DNA of 64,000 nt from Rhodeus uyekii (taxonomy: Eukaryota; Chordata; Actinopteri; Cypriniformes; Acheilognathidae): positions 186,001-250,000 of the forward strand of contig JAWRVZ010000327.1 in NCBI GenBank assembly GCA_037043235.1, read 5' to 3'. The notes under the pieces are model-generated. The model was not told the DNA's origin. It ran no database searches and worked only from the letters and a program-made list of their open reading frames with translations. The first letter of the stretch is position 1. Each line of letters begins with the position of its first letter. The position numbers and the translations under genes are program-made. Shown in pieces: positions 33,841 to 45,800 of the stretch.

Positions 33841-34283
33841 AAGGTGCTCCATCTCCTTGCTGCGAATATTCCAGCCATTCCCTATCATTATATCAATTTT
33901 GCGAAAATGACCGCTGACAGTCATTTTTATGTTGCTGTTTCTTTGGAAACTGTTTTAAACGAACCTGGACTGGCTTGTCTTTACCGAGAACGTCTGGTGC
34001 ACTGGACAGTGACGGTGAGTCGTTGCTTTTGGACTGCTGAGTAACTGCCACCAGTGGCGTAAGCGAGCCTGCATTGTCAGGTGAAGCAGAACTTGAAGTA
34101 CAACTTTTTAATCCACTTTCGAATATACATTGTGAAACAATAGTAATGATCATCAGTAGTAGCTTCGAAAAATTAATCAATTGTGTATGTTCGTGCGCGA
34201 GCGGCGAGACATGTAATGTGACGTTAGAGTGGGGGAGTCTTGAGTCTTGCCGTTGCAAGTTTTCACTGATCTTTCTATCCATT

Positions 34284-34556
34284 TCATACGGACCACAACA
34301 TTTTGCCTGGAACTGGAATAAAGACCAACACTAACCCACCAGGCTGAATATCCCGTCTTACACTCTTTTTGTCAAAGTGAACCTTAATTTTGGTCTGTGC
34401 GGTCACCAAGTTCTCTTTTGCCATCGCACACGCTCGATGCAACCTGTCACGAAATTTACTCACATAATCTAGAACAAGCATAGGGGGAACAGATTCTTCC
34501 AACAATTGTTCACACAACATTCTCAATGGACCGCGAACCGTATGCCCGAACACCAA
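34284..34556 (-). pseudogene. Integrase C-terminal part
   Basis: Continues the integrase after a frame break near 34600. It opens with VFGHTVRGPLRMLCEQLL, a conserved post-catalytic segment of SCAN-gag gypsy elements, and includes VLDYVSKFRDRLHRAC. The GPY/F-like module that normally follows is degraded. It would bind DNA and help target integration in an intact element. Confidence 0.7.
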
Positions 34557-34602
34557 GTCGGCAGGAGCAAAGCCTAACGACTCTTGCGTGTGCTTTCGCG
34601 AA

Positions 34603-35550
34603 TCACAAACATAAGAATAGGTAGCCCTCGTCCCATTCTCTTTCTGTTTCTAGGCAAAACTTTCGCAACAGCGACTTCAGTGTTTGGTGGAAACGTTCTA
34701 ATGCTCCCTGGCTTTGCGGGTGATAGGCACTAGATAGTTGGTGTTTCACGTTCAACTCACGAGTAACTTGGGAAAATATTTTGGATGTGAAATTTGACCC
34801 TTGATCCGCTTGGATCACTTTTGGTACGTCAAACCTGGAGCAGAATTGAATCGATTCTTGGACCACCCTTTTAGCGTTTATAGTACGCAACGGAATCGCT
34901 TCCGGATAACGAGTTGCAGCGCACATTATTGTTCGAATGTATTGGTGTCCAGCTTTAGATTTAGGAAGCGGACCAACACAATACATAATAATACGCTCAA
35001 ATGGCTCTCCTAAAACTGGTATTGGCCGTAAAGGAGCAGATGGAATGGTCTGATTTGGTTTGCCAGCCATTTGGCATGTGTGACAGAAACGGCAGTAATT
35101 GGAGACATCAGTCTTTAACCCGGGCCAGAAAAAATAGCGAAGCACTCGCTCATAGGTTTTTCTAACATCTAAGCGGCTTGAAAGAATGTGATCATGAGCC
35201 AGTTTAAGTATTTGTGCTCGATACTCAGAAGGAACTACAATTTGACAGAAGGCGTCATTGCCTTTCCACCTACGCATAAACACTTCATCATCCCAGTAAT
35301 ATGCAACTCCATTCTCAGGAATATTATCCTTGCTAACTGCAGCTGTCACACACACGGCCAATGAAGTATTGGACTTTTGCAACGTGGCCAATTGCTTCCG
35401 TCCAATCTGGAGGGTATTCAGATTCTCGTGAATACTGTCAGATAAAGGTAACGTTAGCTCAGGCTGAACAAAAATTTTCGCTTCCACCCTTTCACCATCA
35501 GTCATCAGAAATGAATCGGATATATCAACAACATCCTGGAGCTTACGCAT
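34603..35550 (-). pseudogene. Integrase, catalytically broken
   Basis: A 315-codon frame. A linker with VAYYWDDEVFMRRW (about 82-95) precedes the HHCC zinc-binding region, where the first His (H119) and C156/C159 remain but the second His position reads R126 (LSSRLD). In the catalytic core the expected first Asp before xxGPLP is a Tyr (Y190, MYCVGPLP). The second Asp is present (QADQGSNF, D249) and so is the final Glu (SQGALERFHQ, E285). With one catalytic acid and one zinc ligand lost, it cannot be active. The frame ends before the C-terminal module, which continues at 34284-34556. It matches Ty3/gypsy integrases, which insert the element's cDNA into the genome. Confidence 0.85.
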
Positions 35551-35603
35551 TTGCGCGTGTCACTGCACCAACAGGAAATATATTAGGAGTGTGCGTTGAT
35601 TGT

Positions 35604-35918
35604 TCAACTCACCCGGCATCTCCGGAGCGACCACAACGACAGCTGGCAAAAACACTTTACATCCCGCCAAATCATTGCCCAGTATGAGGTCAACCTCCAT
35701 ACTTCCACTGGAACTTCCACTGGAAGCTGGGATCGCACACCGACCTGCACATATCCTGAAACAAGTTCAGACTCTAAACACACGGTATGCAAGGGAACTT
35801 TTATACTGCCTAGCTCTACACCTCGGAGCAACACATTAGCTCCCGTGTAAGATTCATCAGACAGGGGTAACACTGTGCTTAACATAAGTGTCTGAGCAGA
35901 TCCTGTATCACGGAGCAT
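35604..35918 (-). pseudogene. Retrotransposon aspartic protease
   Basis: The active-site motif LRDTGSAQTLM lies at residues 2-12 of a 104-codon frame (Asp at position 4), followed by a YTGANVLLRGVEL and KVPLHTVCLESELVSGY layout typical of gypsy proteases, with hydrophobic strands around a flap. It would cut the gag-pol polyprotein. The frame begins just after a small LINE-tail insertion (35935-36055) that separates it from gag, so it can no longer be made as a fusion. Confidence 0.75.
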
Positions 35919-35934
35919 AGTTACTGGCTTAAAA

Positions 35935-36055
35935 ACAACAACAACAACAACAACAACAACCTTTGTTTATAAAGCACTTTAAAACTACCGAAGTAGACCA
36001 AAGTGCTGTACAGAAGGAAAAAAATTAAATAAAATACTCATACATAAAAACAGAC
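35935..36055 (-). mobile_element. LINE/SINE 3' tail with (CAA)n, inserted in gypsy
   Basis: A (CAA)n tract of ~10 units at 35936-35962 followed by CTTTGTTTATAAAGCACTTT and AAAGTGCTGTACAG. On the minus strand this is a common fish retroposon 3' tail ending in (TTG)n. It interrupts the gypsy element between gag and protease. Confidence 0.6.
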
Positions 36056-36838
36056 TCGTCAGACAACGCTACTGATCCAGTTAACAGAAAAAGGTTCATA
36101 TAGTGACTTATTCGAATCAGCAGGTGAGGGTGCCACAGATTTGACAAAAGCAACACTTTTCGATTTAGACGCATTTTTTCGCATTTTCCCGGCGCTCTTC
36201 CGCGTAAAGCATCTATCTCTTTTCCCTGTACTTCAACATGAGAGACGGCAACTTTCTCACGGCGAACAGCATGGGGGAAAACCAGTCTATGAGTTAACAC
36301 AAACTCATCAGCAAGGATCGCAGCCTCTGCTAGAGAAGAAACGTTCTGCTCATTAAGATGAATAACAAGGCTTTCAGAAAGACAACCCTTGAAATCTTCC
36401 AACAACATTAACTCACGAAGTTGCTGAAACTTTGCATGCTGCACACCACTTGTCAAATAAATCTTGTTTTTCCCTTGAAAATTCAACAAAGGTTTGTGCG
36501 ACTGCTTTCTTATGATTTCGAAATTTTTGTCTGTATGCTTCTGGGACTTCATATGCACGCAACACAGTTGTTTTTATCGCATCATAATCTAAACTGGTAC
36601 TAACCGGTAAAGATGCACACACCTCTTGAGCTTTTCCGACTAGTTTGCATTGTAACAGAAGTGCCCACATTTCTTTCGGCCACTGACGGGCCGCAGCCAC
36701 TCGCTCAAACGCTGTAAAATAGCAATCAACCTCCGCCTCTCTAAAAGGAGGTACCAATTTAATATGCTTCCCCACATCAAAAACGGGTGCTATCGACGCA
36801 TCTGTCCCTGGAAGAAATGGACTGGACGTGGCTGGCAC
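36025..36838 (-). pseudogene. Gypsy gag with SCAN-like region, frameshifted
   Basis: 36838-36413 encodes a capsid-like region: PPFREAEVDCYFTAFERVA, then WPKEMWALLLQCKLVGKAQE, then YDAIKTTVLRAYEVPEAYRQ. A frameshift near 36450 moves the continuation to the frame 36558-36025, with FQQLRELMLLEDFKGCLSES and LAEAAILADEFVLTHR. This block order is that of SCAN-like gags, which dimerise and form the particle shell. The usual CCHC knuckle is not evident. The second frame ends in unrelated sequence from the LINE-tail insertion. Confidence 0.75.
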
Positions 36839-37017
36839 ACCGGGAGCGAAAAGGGAGCGAAAGAGGACACTGGAGACTGCACCTCTGCATCCTCAACCGA
36901 CTGATCGCGAACATCCAACCCCTGTCTTCTCATATCGTACTCAATTTCTAACTCCCTCAGACGTAGCAGTTTATTTTGATGCTCTTGTCGTTTCACCTCC
37001 AAGTCTAACTCTTTCAA
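36790..37017 (-). pseudogene. Gag N-terminal coiled coil
   Basis: A 75-codon frame starting MKELDLEVKRQEHQNKLLRL, strongly heptad-like and charged to about residue 40, then a spacer. It lies immediately upstream of the gag capsid region in a shifted frame (the capsid frame opens with MPATSSPFLPGTD). Such a coil commonly precedes SCAN-like gag in fish gypsy elements. Coordinates below 36838 overlap the capsid frame. Confidence 0.55.
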
Positions 37018-37150
37018 CCGGACAGCTACAGCCGGATTTTGCGGTAAAAAGTGTGGGCTGCATACCTAGGGTAGGTTTCTCTTCTACACCTAACGCGTCC
37101 GCTCCAGCTTCTGCAACACCTGTAAGTGACAGTTCTGGCAATATCTGATT

Positions 37151-37491
37151 TTCTACCAGTTTTAAGCTTGACTGGTGTGACTTAGGTCACAATGCTGACT
37201 TACCATCAAAACAAACACAGTTATTTGATTGATGTTGTCTGGGAATGCCCTGAGAATTTAAAAAAATAGAAATGTTAACAGTTAATGCATCAAAAGCAAG
37301 TAGGACTGTTATGCTTGGAATGGTGAGGGTATGCTAAAGGTCAATGTAAGTTTTCCTTCAACATGTTTTTCAGACAGAGTAAAGAATTTCATTAATAAAT
37401 TGAAGGTAACTCAATACATCAATCTCTCAGTTTGTTTGTCTGTTTGTCAGTCAATCAATCTATCTATCTACTTACATATATAGCTTTATTA

Positions 37492-37544
<53 letters not shown>

Positions 37545-37630
37545 TACAAGTTTAAAACTACTTCAATAGATTTACATTACTTTTTAGATTAGCATTATTA
37601 CATTTACATTATTACATTCATAGATTAACC

Positions 37631-37662
<32 letters not shown>

Positions 37663-38397
37663 AACTAGTAACATAAACTACAGTACATACTGGAACATAA
37701 CTTTTACTGTATGCTCTGACCATGCTGCAAAAAGTGTTGTTCCAGAGTAGTTTTATAAGTGTTTAAAGATTCTTTAACCAATGCATTTACAATGCAAAGA
37801 AGCATTTAATGGAGACACAAAATACGAAATCGATCAAAAATAAAATGAGCTTATAATTAAAACAATAACAAATATCATCAACCAAAGCTCAGAAAATTAA
37901 AGAAAAATTATTCCTAAGGGAAGGTATTTATAATCCTAACCCTTATAAGAAGGTATTTGCTTTTGTTGAATTGTATTCATTCTTTTGAGACTCCAATTTT
38001 GCTTCGAATGTAAATGTATTTCGGTTGAAAGATGTTTAAATATCTGTTTGGAAAAAAGGACAAAAACACTGAGAAACTATTATTATTATTATTATTATTA
38101 TTTTATAATAATATTAACAATCAATGACATTACTTCATTTATTTAAGTCTTTAAGCTCTACTAAGACATCTTTAAAGCCTTAATTTGTTTAAAGGCGAAT
38201 TAAGACTTTTACAGATATTTAGCACCCGAGAAACCCTGTAATCTCGAACGCTAACACGTATCATAAAATGTCATAACATCTTTTTAAAATCTTAAACATA
38301 TTATAACCCACTCTATGGAATGCCTTAGAATACGTTAATACAAAAGCACAATTGTTAAAAACAACATAAATAATGCTTATCCACTTACTGCCATTGA
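37151..38397. other. No gene; AT-rich with microsatellites
   Basis: Contains (TA)n at 37494-37528, (CA)n at 37529-37545, poly(C)/poly(A) at 37628-37658 and (TTA)n at 38081-38103. No frame of interest. Confidence 0.6.
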
Positions 38398-38531
38398 ATC
38401 CATCGCTTTCGACCAACATCCACGTATAAATTTGCGCGCATGCGCACTAACATCCAGGTGTGAATTTACGCGCATGCGCGGTGCCACACAAGTACCGTCA
38501 CGCATATACGTCACGTATACGGGACGTCACC
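38398..38531. promoter_or_regulatory. CpG-rich block with two GCGCATGCGC sites and CRE-like motifs
   Basis: Two imperfect ~36-bp direct repeats (AACATCCACGTATAAATTTG... and AACATCCAGGTGTGAATTTA...) each end in GCGCATGCGC, the NRF1 consensus core. ACGTCACG and GACGTCACC, CRE-like, follow within 80 bases. Isolated in AT-rich DNA, it looks like a promoter fragment. The hAT element 38532-39519 inserted in the last CRE-like site. Function is inferred from motifs. Confidence 0.4.
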
Positions 38532-38651
38532 TAGGGATGTGCGATACCAGACTTTTTAGATTCGATACGATATCGATACTTTTGGGTATAATTTTACCGA
38601 TATCGATACCGCTTATTTCTTAAATGTGTATGTGATATTTTAAAAAAAAAG

Positions 38652-38704
<53 letters not shown>

Positions 38705-39519
38705 AGACATATTGGCTATTAAAAAATTTATTACAAAAGTAAAATTGACAACAAATAAATAAAAATGTTTAAAATACAGTATTTTACAAAAAAAATGGAT
38801 TAAATAAAATACATCATAACATCAAGATTAATATAATAAAAAATACTAACAACAAAAATTGTGCATATTTGCACTGTGTGAAATATTTCTTATTTTTAAA
38901 CAGGCCATTTTTTTCTTTATTTTCAACTTAGTACATATTTTTCCAATTTAGCAATGTTCAGAAAGATATTTCAGTGTCTTTTCATTTTGAATTGTTGATA
39001 AAGATTTCTTAATCTTTCAGCTTCAGATTTGTGTTTAGGAAAAGCAACATGTTAACATTTTTTGATTTAAGACGATTTCGCCTCTGACTAATTGTCTCTC
39101 CTGCCTTGGAGAACAACCTCTCTGCTGGAACAGAGGTTGCGACAATTCCAAGGTATTTTTTATCACCTTTTTTTCTGCCACTGAAAAATAGCATCACACC
39201 ACTCTACGCTTTCTTTCTGCCATTCTGTTTATGCGCGGACAATATTGTGCTACGGGTGCCGTGAAAGTGACGTGTACGTGTGGGCAGTTGCTCGTGTTTC
39301 TCACAGTCATCACGTGACACGGGTGAGCTAAATGTCAGAGGGGGATTTCAGCTGTAGCACAAACATTAAACAGAAGTACCGAAAACACTTTTGCAGAAAT
39401 TGATGCAGAAATTATTAATTTAATTTTAGTATCGATATTTTTGTGGAGATATCGATACCAAGTGAGTAGCTTGTGAGTATCGATATATCGATACTGCAGT
39501 ATCGATATGCCCATCCCTA
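38532..39519. mobile_element. hAT element, 988 bp, perfect 8-bp target duplication
   Basis: Flanked by ACGTCACC at 38524-38531 and 39520-39527. Ends are TAGGGATGTGCGATA and the complement of TAGGGATGGGCATAT, with TATCGATA-rich subterminal sequence. It retains only the C-terminal part of a hAT transposase (39009-39197, minus strand), so it is an internally deleted, non-autonomous copy. A (TA)n microsatellite lies at 38653-38693. Confidence 0.9.
39009..39197 (-). pseudogene. hAT transposase C-terminal (hATC) remnant
   Basis: The conserved dimerisation motif is clear: IVATSVPAERLFSKAGETIS then RRNRLKSKNVNMLLFLNTNL. This is the last ~40 residues of hAT transposases (ZBED-type relatives), which mediate dimer assembly. 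The DNA-binding finger and RNase-H-like catalytic domain are gone. It lies inside the 988-bp hAT element, consistent with a deletion derivative. Confidence 0.9.
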
Positions 39520-40317
39520 ACGTCACCGCGCTACAGTCTGCAGCGAGGGGTATCTCGGAAAATCTAAGCTTTGGCATCAAAGTACATTTCTCTGAGCAAA
39601 CATTGTATGATAAAATGCATTGAAACACTACACTTACCAGTAGTACTGATAAACTTTACTAAATGTTTCACTGTGCTTCTTCCTTTTTGGAAGCGTGGTC
39701 CTCAATATCTTTTACGTTTTGTCCCGAACTCTAGACATGAACGTAATGAATTAATAATGCGGTGAACGCCCAATGAACGCCCGTGTCATCTTCCGACGCT
39801 GTGTAAAGTTGTCAGGAATTTTTCCCTTTGAAAGAAATTCATGCATTCCATCATAAAACGTATATAGATCCATATAGTCCCTCACCACCAAATGACGTCA
39901 CTATAAAGCGCGCAGATGCGCAGTACAAATCGTGCAGGTACGAAGCTGTCGTAAATTAAGAGGAAGTGGTCATAGAATCGCACGTGCGCAGAATACAATT
40001 TGCGTGTACCAGTCGTGTTTCCGATAAAGTTCAAGTAGTCAACAGCCAATCAGCACGTCTGTGTGCATTCGGCAGCTCAACATAAACGCCTGTGATTGGT
40101 TGATCGGCTCAACGTTGCAATAAACAACAGTTCAGTCTTTGAAGTCAAGGCTTTTGAAGTCTTCCGTTTTTTCAGCTCTTTGAAGTGAACCCATTCCGAC
40201 ATTCGAGGCCTTTCACTCGGTTAATTTACGTTACCATACCTTGCTTTATGTCACGCAAGCACATACTTTCCACAAATGTCAGAAGTAGTAGATGTTTTGC
40301 CAAGTGCAATACAGCAG

Positions 40318-40702
40318 CTGTCCAGTAGCTCAGTCGGTAGGGCATCAGTGCTTTCATCGGCAAGGTAGTGGTTTCGGTTCCAGGCTAAAGAAGACATCCC
40401 ATAATGTCTTCCCTGCGTGCAGTTTAGGTGGCTTTTAGGTCTGCCAAATAGCAGGTCAGTAGACATTTTATTCTTCATTCATTCATAATGAATCCACTTG
40501 CGTTTTCCTCCTCTTAAAGAGAAATTCAGAAGTACGTTATATTTATGCATTTGGATCACATTTTCCTCTATGGACCTCTGCTGAACCTGCTAATACACTT
40601 GCAAACTAATGGCTTCGATCCCAGGGAAAGCAAGAACTGATTCAATGTGCTCCTTTAGTACAATATTAGTCACCTTGGATGAAAGCATCTGCCAAATGTA
40701 CA
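40318..40702 (+). mobile_element. tRNA-derived SINE sequences in left arm
   Basis: 40320-40385 resembles a tRNA 5' half (TAGCTCAGTCGGTAGGGCAT box A; degenerate box B GGTTTCGGTTCCAG). 40605-40702 is a SINE tail (AGGGAAAGCAAGAACTGATT, then TTGGATGAAAGCATCTGCCAA) shared with the SINE at 59088. The mirrored copies in the right arm lie at 54364 down to ~53975. Confidence 0.7.
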
Positions 40703-41609
40703 CAGTGCCGGCCCGAAGGGTTGTGGGGCCCTAGGCGAGATAAAAAAAACAGCGAGAAGAGAGCACAAAAAATAAAATTTCAATATTTAAGTGTATACAT
40801 TTTTATTACCTGTAACAAACTCAACATGTAATACATGTGTAAAAATATTATAATTATTCTTATATAATATATAAGTTTCCAAGTACTTAAATATTATAAA
40901 CAATAATAAAATCAGTTGTGACTGAGAGGTTAAGGTGATGGTCTACAGGTCCATTGGGGTTTCTCTGTGCCGGTTCGAGTCCTGCCGATTTCAAAATTGT
41001 GCAGTTTAATTGCTTATTTTTGGAGGGCTTGGAACGGATTAGCCATTTTACATGTAAAATGTGTTCCAAGATAGCAACCAGACTTATGACGTTATATAAC
41101 TTTAGACTTATTTAAGACACTTTCTCGAGTATATATCGAAAGAAATTTACAGAGATATGTGGCTAAGTGGAATATGTGGAATCTGTACTAGGAATACGTT
41201 ACGACATTCTAGTTCATCCAATAGCCTATTGCGGGAGGTGTTATGCTAAATAGAGTGTGGTGCTGCTGTGTATGTTTCTAATCTTTTTTCCGCTTTTATT
41301 TAGACAGTTTTTTTATTATTATTATTATCGTTTTCAGCTATTTGTCATGTATGAATTATTCAGAGATATTCTTTTAATAAAATATGTTTTATATTTTGCT
41401 CACCGTCATTGTGAATTGTATCGTGTTTAATGGGGTCTGTGCATTACAAAAGTGTCGTTATTGACACGTAACCACTCATACTGTATGTGGACATTTGAAA
41501 AAATAAAACTACTAAAAATGCGTGACATCATGTGTGGGTCGTGGGGCCCCCAAATCAAAGAGGGGCCCCAGGCGACCGCCTGTATAGCCTGTTGGACGGG
41601 ACGGCACTG
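40703..41609. mobile_element. hAT-type element, 907 bp, 8-bp target duplication, empty site in right arm
   Basis: Flanked by AATGTACA at 40695-40702 and 41610-41617. Termini are CAGTGCCGGCCCG and the complement of CAGTGCCGTCCCG. The right arm of the inverted repeat has the uninterrupted site near 53978-53990 (CATGTACATTTGG). There is no transposase, and a tRNA-Ser-like sequence lies inside at 40912-40992. Confidence 0.93.
40912..40992 (+). pseudogene. tRNA-Ser-like pseudogene inside hAT element
   Basis: The order of blocks matches a serine tRNA: GAGAGGTTAAGGTGATGG (box A and D arm), a variable arm CCATTGGGGTTTCTCTGTGC, then CGGTTCGAGTCCTGCCGA (box B, T arm and acceptor side). The anticodon stem and the acceptor stem no longer pair well, so it is not a working tRNA. 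It could be a captured gene or a SINE head. Confidence 0.65.
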
Positions 41610-42825
41610 AATGTACATGTCATATTCTTGTCAATCATCACCCATATCGCGCCTGCCTCATACACTTTGTAATTAACCGTTTTCAAATAGCTTTTACGCA
41701 ATAATAATATAGTTGGAACAGAGGACCCACCTACAGACAAAACTAATTTTGGTTTTCATAATTTGCCTTTCAAATGACAAATGATTAAAATATCTATACA
41801 ATAAAATATTGAATACTTTTTTTGGAGGAAAAGCTACAAGATGATATACTTGTGAATGACATCTAAATAAATGCAGAAACCAGTTAAAGGTAAACAGCAG
41901 ACAATCAATTCATGAGACAAAATTCATGTCGTTAAAAATGTGTTACCCTTATACAGTTGCTAGGGTAATGTAATCTAAATGGCTGCTAAGGGTGTGACAA
42001 TTAATATATCATTTACAGACCACATTTCTAGGCAGAAAGACCAAATAATTAGTAAACAGTTCTATTTTATAATACTCTGTTTCAATTAACTGTTTACAAG
42101 AACTAATTTCTTCACTTGTGCACTAAAGAATAAGACTTTTCGTTGCATCCTTGTTTTTGGACTGAAGAAATAGCACTCAAATATCATTTCATTCATTTCG
42201 TTTCATTCCAGTGTATAGCCTTAAAGAACTGACTTAAAATTGTATCATTGGCACAAGACTCGTTGTGTAATCCTTAGCTGACATCTAGAGGCTGTAGTTG
42301 AAATTTTGTTATTTTCATGTTAAAATTGTTCCAGTAAATGCATCTCATAAATGTAGTTCTTTAAAGTAATTTACATAAAGTCTTGCTTTTTTTAAATTAT
42401 AAATGGGAGCACATTTATGCTAATATTACAATTAATACATTAATTACGCTGACAAAACTAATGTTGGTTGCCATAATTTGCCTTTCATTTATATAGATAA
42501 AACAAAATACTGAATACTTTTCTTTTTTTTCCTTCAACACTTTGTTTTTATGTGCCTCAAATAAAAGGATTTTAGCTTTTTAGGAATAGAAGAAAAACAC
42601 TCAAAATACAACTATTTTAGCTACAAAATGATATACTGTGAATGACATATTTAAAGGAATGCAGAAACCAGTTAAAGGTAAACAGCAGAGAATGAATTCA
42701 TGACGTTAAAAAATGTGTTATCCTAAACAGTTAGAGTGAGGTACAATTACCCTAAAATAACATGAACTACTTTGTTTCATAGCGTTGCTTACTTCATGCA
42801 TAGAACTAATTTTAATGTGCACATC

Positions 42826-45800
42826 TGATATTACATTTCATTGCATTGGTTGAGCTAAGTCAATCCCTTGTGCATTAAGAAATAACCTGAACTAATTTGT
42901 TTCTGTGCATTGCTTACTTCATGTATAGAACTAATGTTATTGAGTATATGTGAAATATCATTGTACATTGCACAGAGCAAAACTGTCAATGCACAACTGA
43001 TTGTTTAGCTCGCCCACTGCAAAGCAATAATGCATCTGCACATGAGAATTAGTTCTGTGCGCAAAGTAAGCAATAGACTGCAACAAACTAGTTCATGCTA
43101 CTTGTCAATGCACAGAATTGACAAGTGCACTAAAGAATAAGAGTTTTCGTTGCATCCTTGTTTTTGGACTGAAGAAATAGCACTCAAATATCATTTCATT
43201 CATTTCGTTTCATTCCAGTGTATAGCCTTAAAGAACTGACTTAAAATTGTATCATTGGCAAAAGACTCGTTGTGAACTAAACTATTGTTTAGGTCAACCA
43301 ATGAAAAGCTATATGCAAATGCTATTTGTCAATGCACAACTCATTGTTTAGCTCGAGCAATGCAAAGCAATTGCACATGAGAATTAGTTCGGTACCCAAA
43401 ACAATGCAATGCAACAAATTAGTTAATGCTACTTGTCAATGCACAACTTCTTGTTTAGCTCGAACAATGCAAAGCAAAGCATTGCAATGCAAAGCAGTGC
43501 ATCATATTGCACATGAGAATGAGTTCTGTGCACAAAGCAATGCAATGCAGCAAATTAGTTCTATGCAGAGTAAGAACTGCAATGCAACAAACTAGTTCAT
43601 GCTAATTGTCAATGCACAACTTATCGTTTAGCTCAACACATGTAAAGCAATAATGCAATTGCACATGATAATTAGTTCTGTGCACAAAGCAATGGAATGC
43701 ATCAAAACTATTTCATACTATTTGTCAAAGCAAAGCATTGCAATGCAAAGCAGTGCATCATATTGCACATGAGAATGAGTTCTGTGCAAAAAGCAATGCA
43801 ACGCAGCAAATTAGTTCTATGCACAAAGTAAGAACTGCAATGCAACAAACTAGTTCATGCTACTTGTCAATGCACAACTTATTGTTTAGCTCAACTGATG
43901 CAAAGCAAAAATGCAATTGCACATGATAATTAGTTCTATGCACAAAGCAATGCAATGCATCAAATTAGTTATATGCACAAATTAAGAACTGCAATGCAAC
44001 AAACTAGTTCATACTATTTGTCAGTGCACAACTGATTGTTTTGTTCGAAAATTGCAAAGCAATAATGCATATGCACATGAGAATTTGTTCTGTGCACAAA
44101 GCACTGCAATGCAGCAAATTAGTTCTATGCACAAAGCAATGCAACAAACTAGTTCATGCTACTTGTCAATGCACAACTTATTGTTTAGCTCAACCAATGC
44201 AAAGCAAAAATGCAGTTGCACATGATAATTAGTTCTATGCACAAAGCAAAGCATTGCAATGCAAAGCAGTCCATCATACTGCACATGAGAATGAATTCTG
44301 TGCAAAAAGCAATGCAATGCAGCAAATTAGTTCTATGCACAAAGTAAGAACTGCAATGCAACAAGCAACAACAAGAGCTACTTGTCAATGCACAATTTAT
44401 TGTTTAGCTCAACCAATGCAAAGCAAAAATGCAATTGCACATGAGAATTAGTTCTGTGCACAAAGCACTGCAATGCAGCAAATTAGTTCTATGCACAAAG
44501 TAAGAGCTGCAATGCAACAAACTAGTTCGTGCTACTTGCCAATGCACAACTTATTATTTAGCTCAACCGATGCAAAGCAATAATGCAATTGCACATGATA
44601 ATTCTGTGCACAAAGCAATGCAATGCAGCAAATTAGTTCCATGCACAAAGTAAGAACTGCAATGCAACAAACTAGTTCATGCTATTTTTCAGTGCACTTG
44701 TTTTGCTCGAAAAATGCAAAGCATTAATGCATATGCACATGAGAATTAGTTCTGTGCCCAAAGCACTGCAATACAGCAAATTAGTTCTATGCACAAAGAA
44801 CTGCAATGCAACAAACTAGTTCATGCTACTTGTCTAGCTCAACCAATGCAAAGCAAAAATGCAATTGCACATGAGAATGAATTCTGTGCAAAAAGCAATG
44901 CAATGCAGCAAATTAGTTCTATGCACAAAGTAAGAACTGCAATGCAACAAGCAACAACAAGAGCTACTTGTCAATGCACAATTTATTGTTTAGCTCAACC
45001 AATGCAAAGCAAAAATGCAATTGCACATGAGAATTAGTTCTGTGCACAAAGCACTGCAATGCAGCAAATTAGTTCTATGCACAAAGTAAGAGCTGCAATG
45101 CAACAAACTAGTTCGTGCTACTTGCCAATGCACAACTTATTATTTAGCTCAACCGATGCAAAGCAATAATGCAATTGCACATGATAATTCTGTGCACAAA
45201 GCAATGCAATGCAGCAAATTAGTTCCATGCACAAAGTAAGAACTGCAATGCAACAAACTAGTTCATGCTATTTCTCAGTGCACTTGTTTTGCTCGAAAAA
45301 TGCAAAGCATTAATGCATATGCACATGAGAATTAGTTCTGTGCGCAAAGCACTGCAATACAGCAAATTAGTTCTATGCACAAAGAACTGCAATGCAACAA
45401 ACTAGTTCATGCTACTTGTCTAGCTCAACCAATGCAAAGCAAAAATGCAATTGCACATGAGAATGAATTCTGTGCAAAAAGCAATGCAATGCAGCAAATT
45501 AGTTCTATGCACAAAGTAAGAACTGCAATGCAACAAATTTGTTCATGCTACTTGTCAATGCACAACTTATTGTTTAGCTCAACTGATGCAAAGCAATAAT
45601 GCAATTGCACATGTGAATTAGTTCTGTGCACAAAAGCACTGCAATGCAGCAAATTAGTTCTATGCACAAAGTAAGAACTGCAATGCAACAAGCAACAACA
45701 AGAGCTACTTGTCAATGCACAATGTATTGTTTAGCTCAACCAATGCAAAGCAAAATTAAAATTGCACATGAGAATTAGTTCTGTGCACAAAGCACTGCAA

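Larger units (their letters stand above)
33893..37150 (-). mobile_element. Ty3/gypsy retrotransposon, Gmr1-like order, defective
   Basis: On the minus strand the order is coiled-coil/gag (37017-36025), aspartic protease (35918-35604), integrase (35550-34284), with no reverse transcriptase between protease and integrase. In ordinary Ty3 elements the reverse transcriptase sits there. Gmr1-like elements, whose gag gave rise to the SCAN domain, place the integrase first. The missing polymerase would then be expected below 34284, where nothing recognisable remains. LTRs were not found. Frameshifts in gag and substitutions in integrase show it is dead. Confidence 0.75.

Noticed and set aside
35551..35603. 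Deletion of the reverse transcriptase between protease and integrase in the gypsy element
   Set aside because: The direct protease-integrase order is the normal arrangement in Gmr1-like elements, so a deletion at this point is not required.
40912..40992. Functional tRNA-Ser gene
   Set aside because: The acceptor and anticodon stems no longer pair and it lies inside a transposon.
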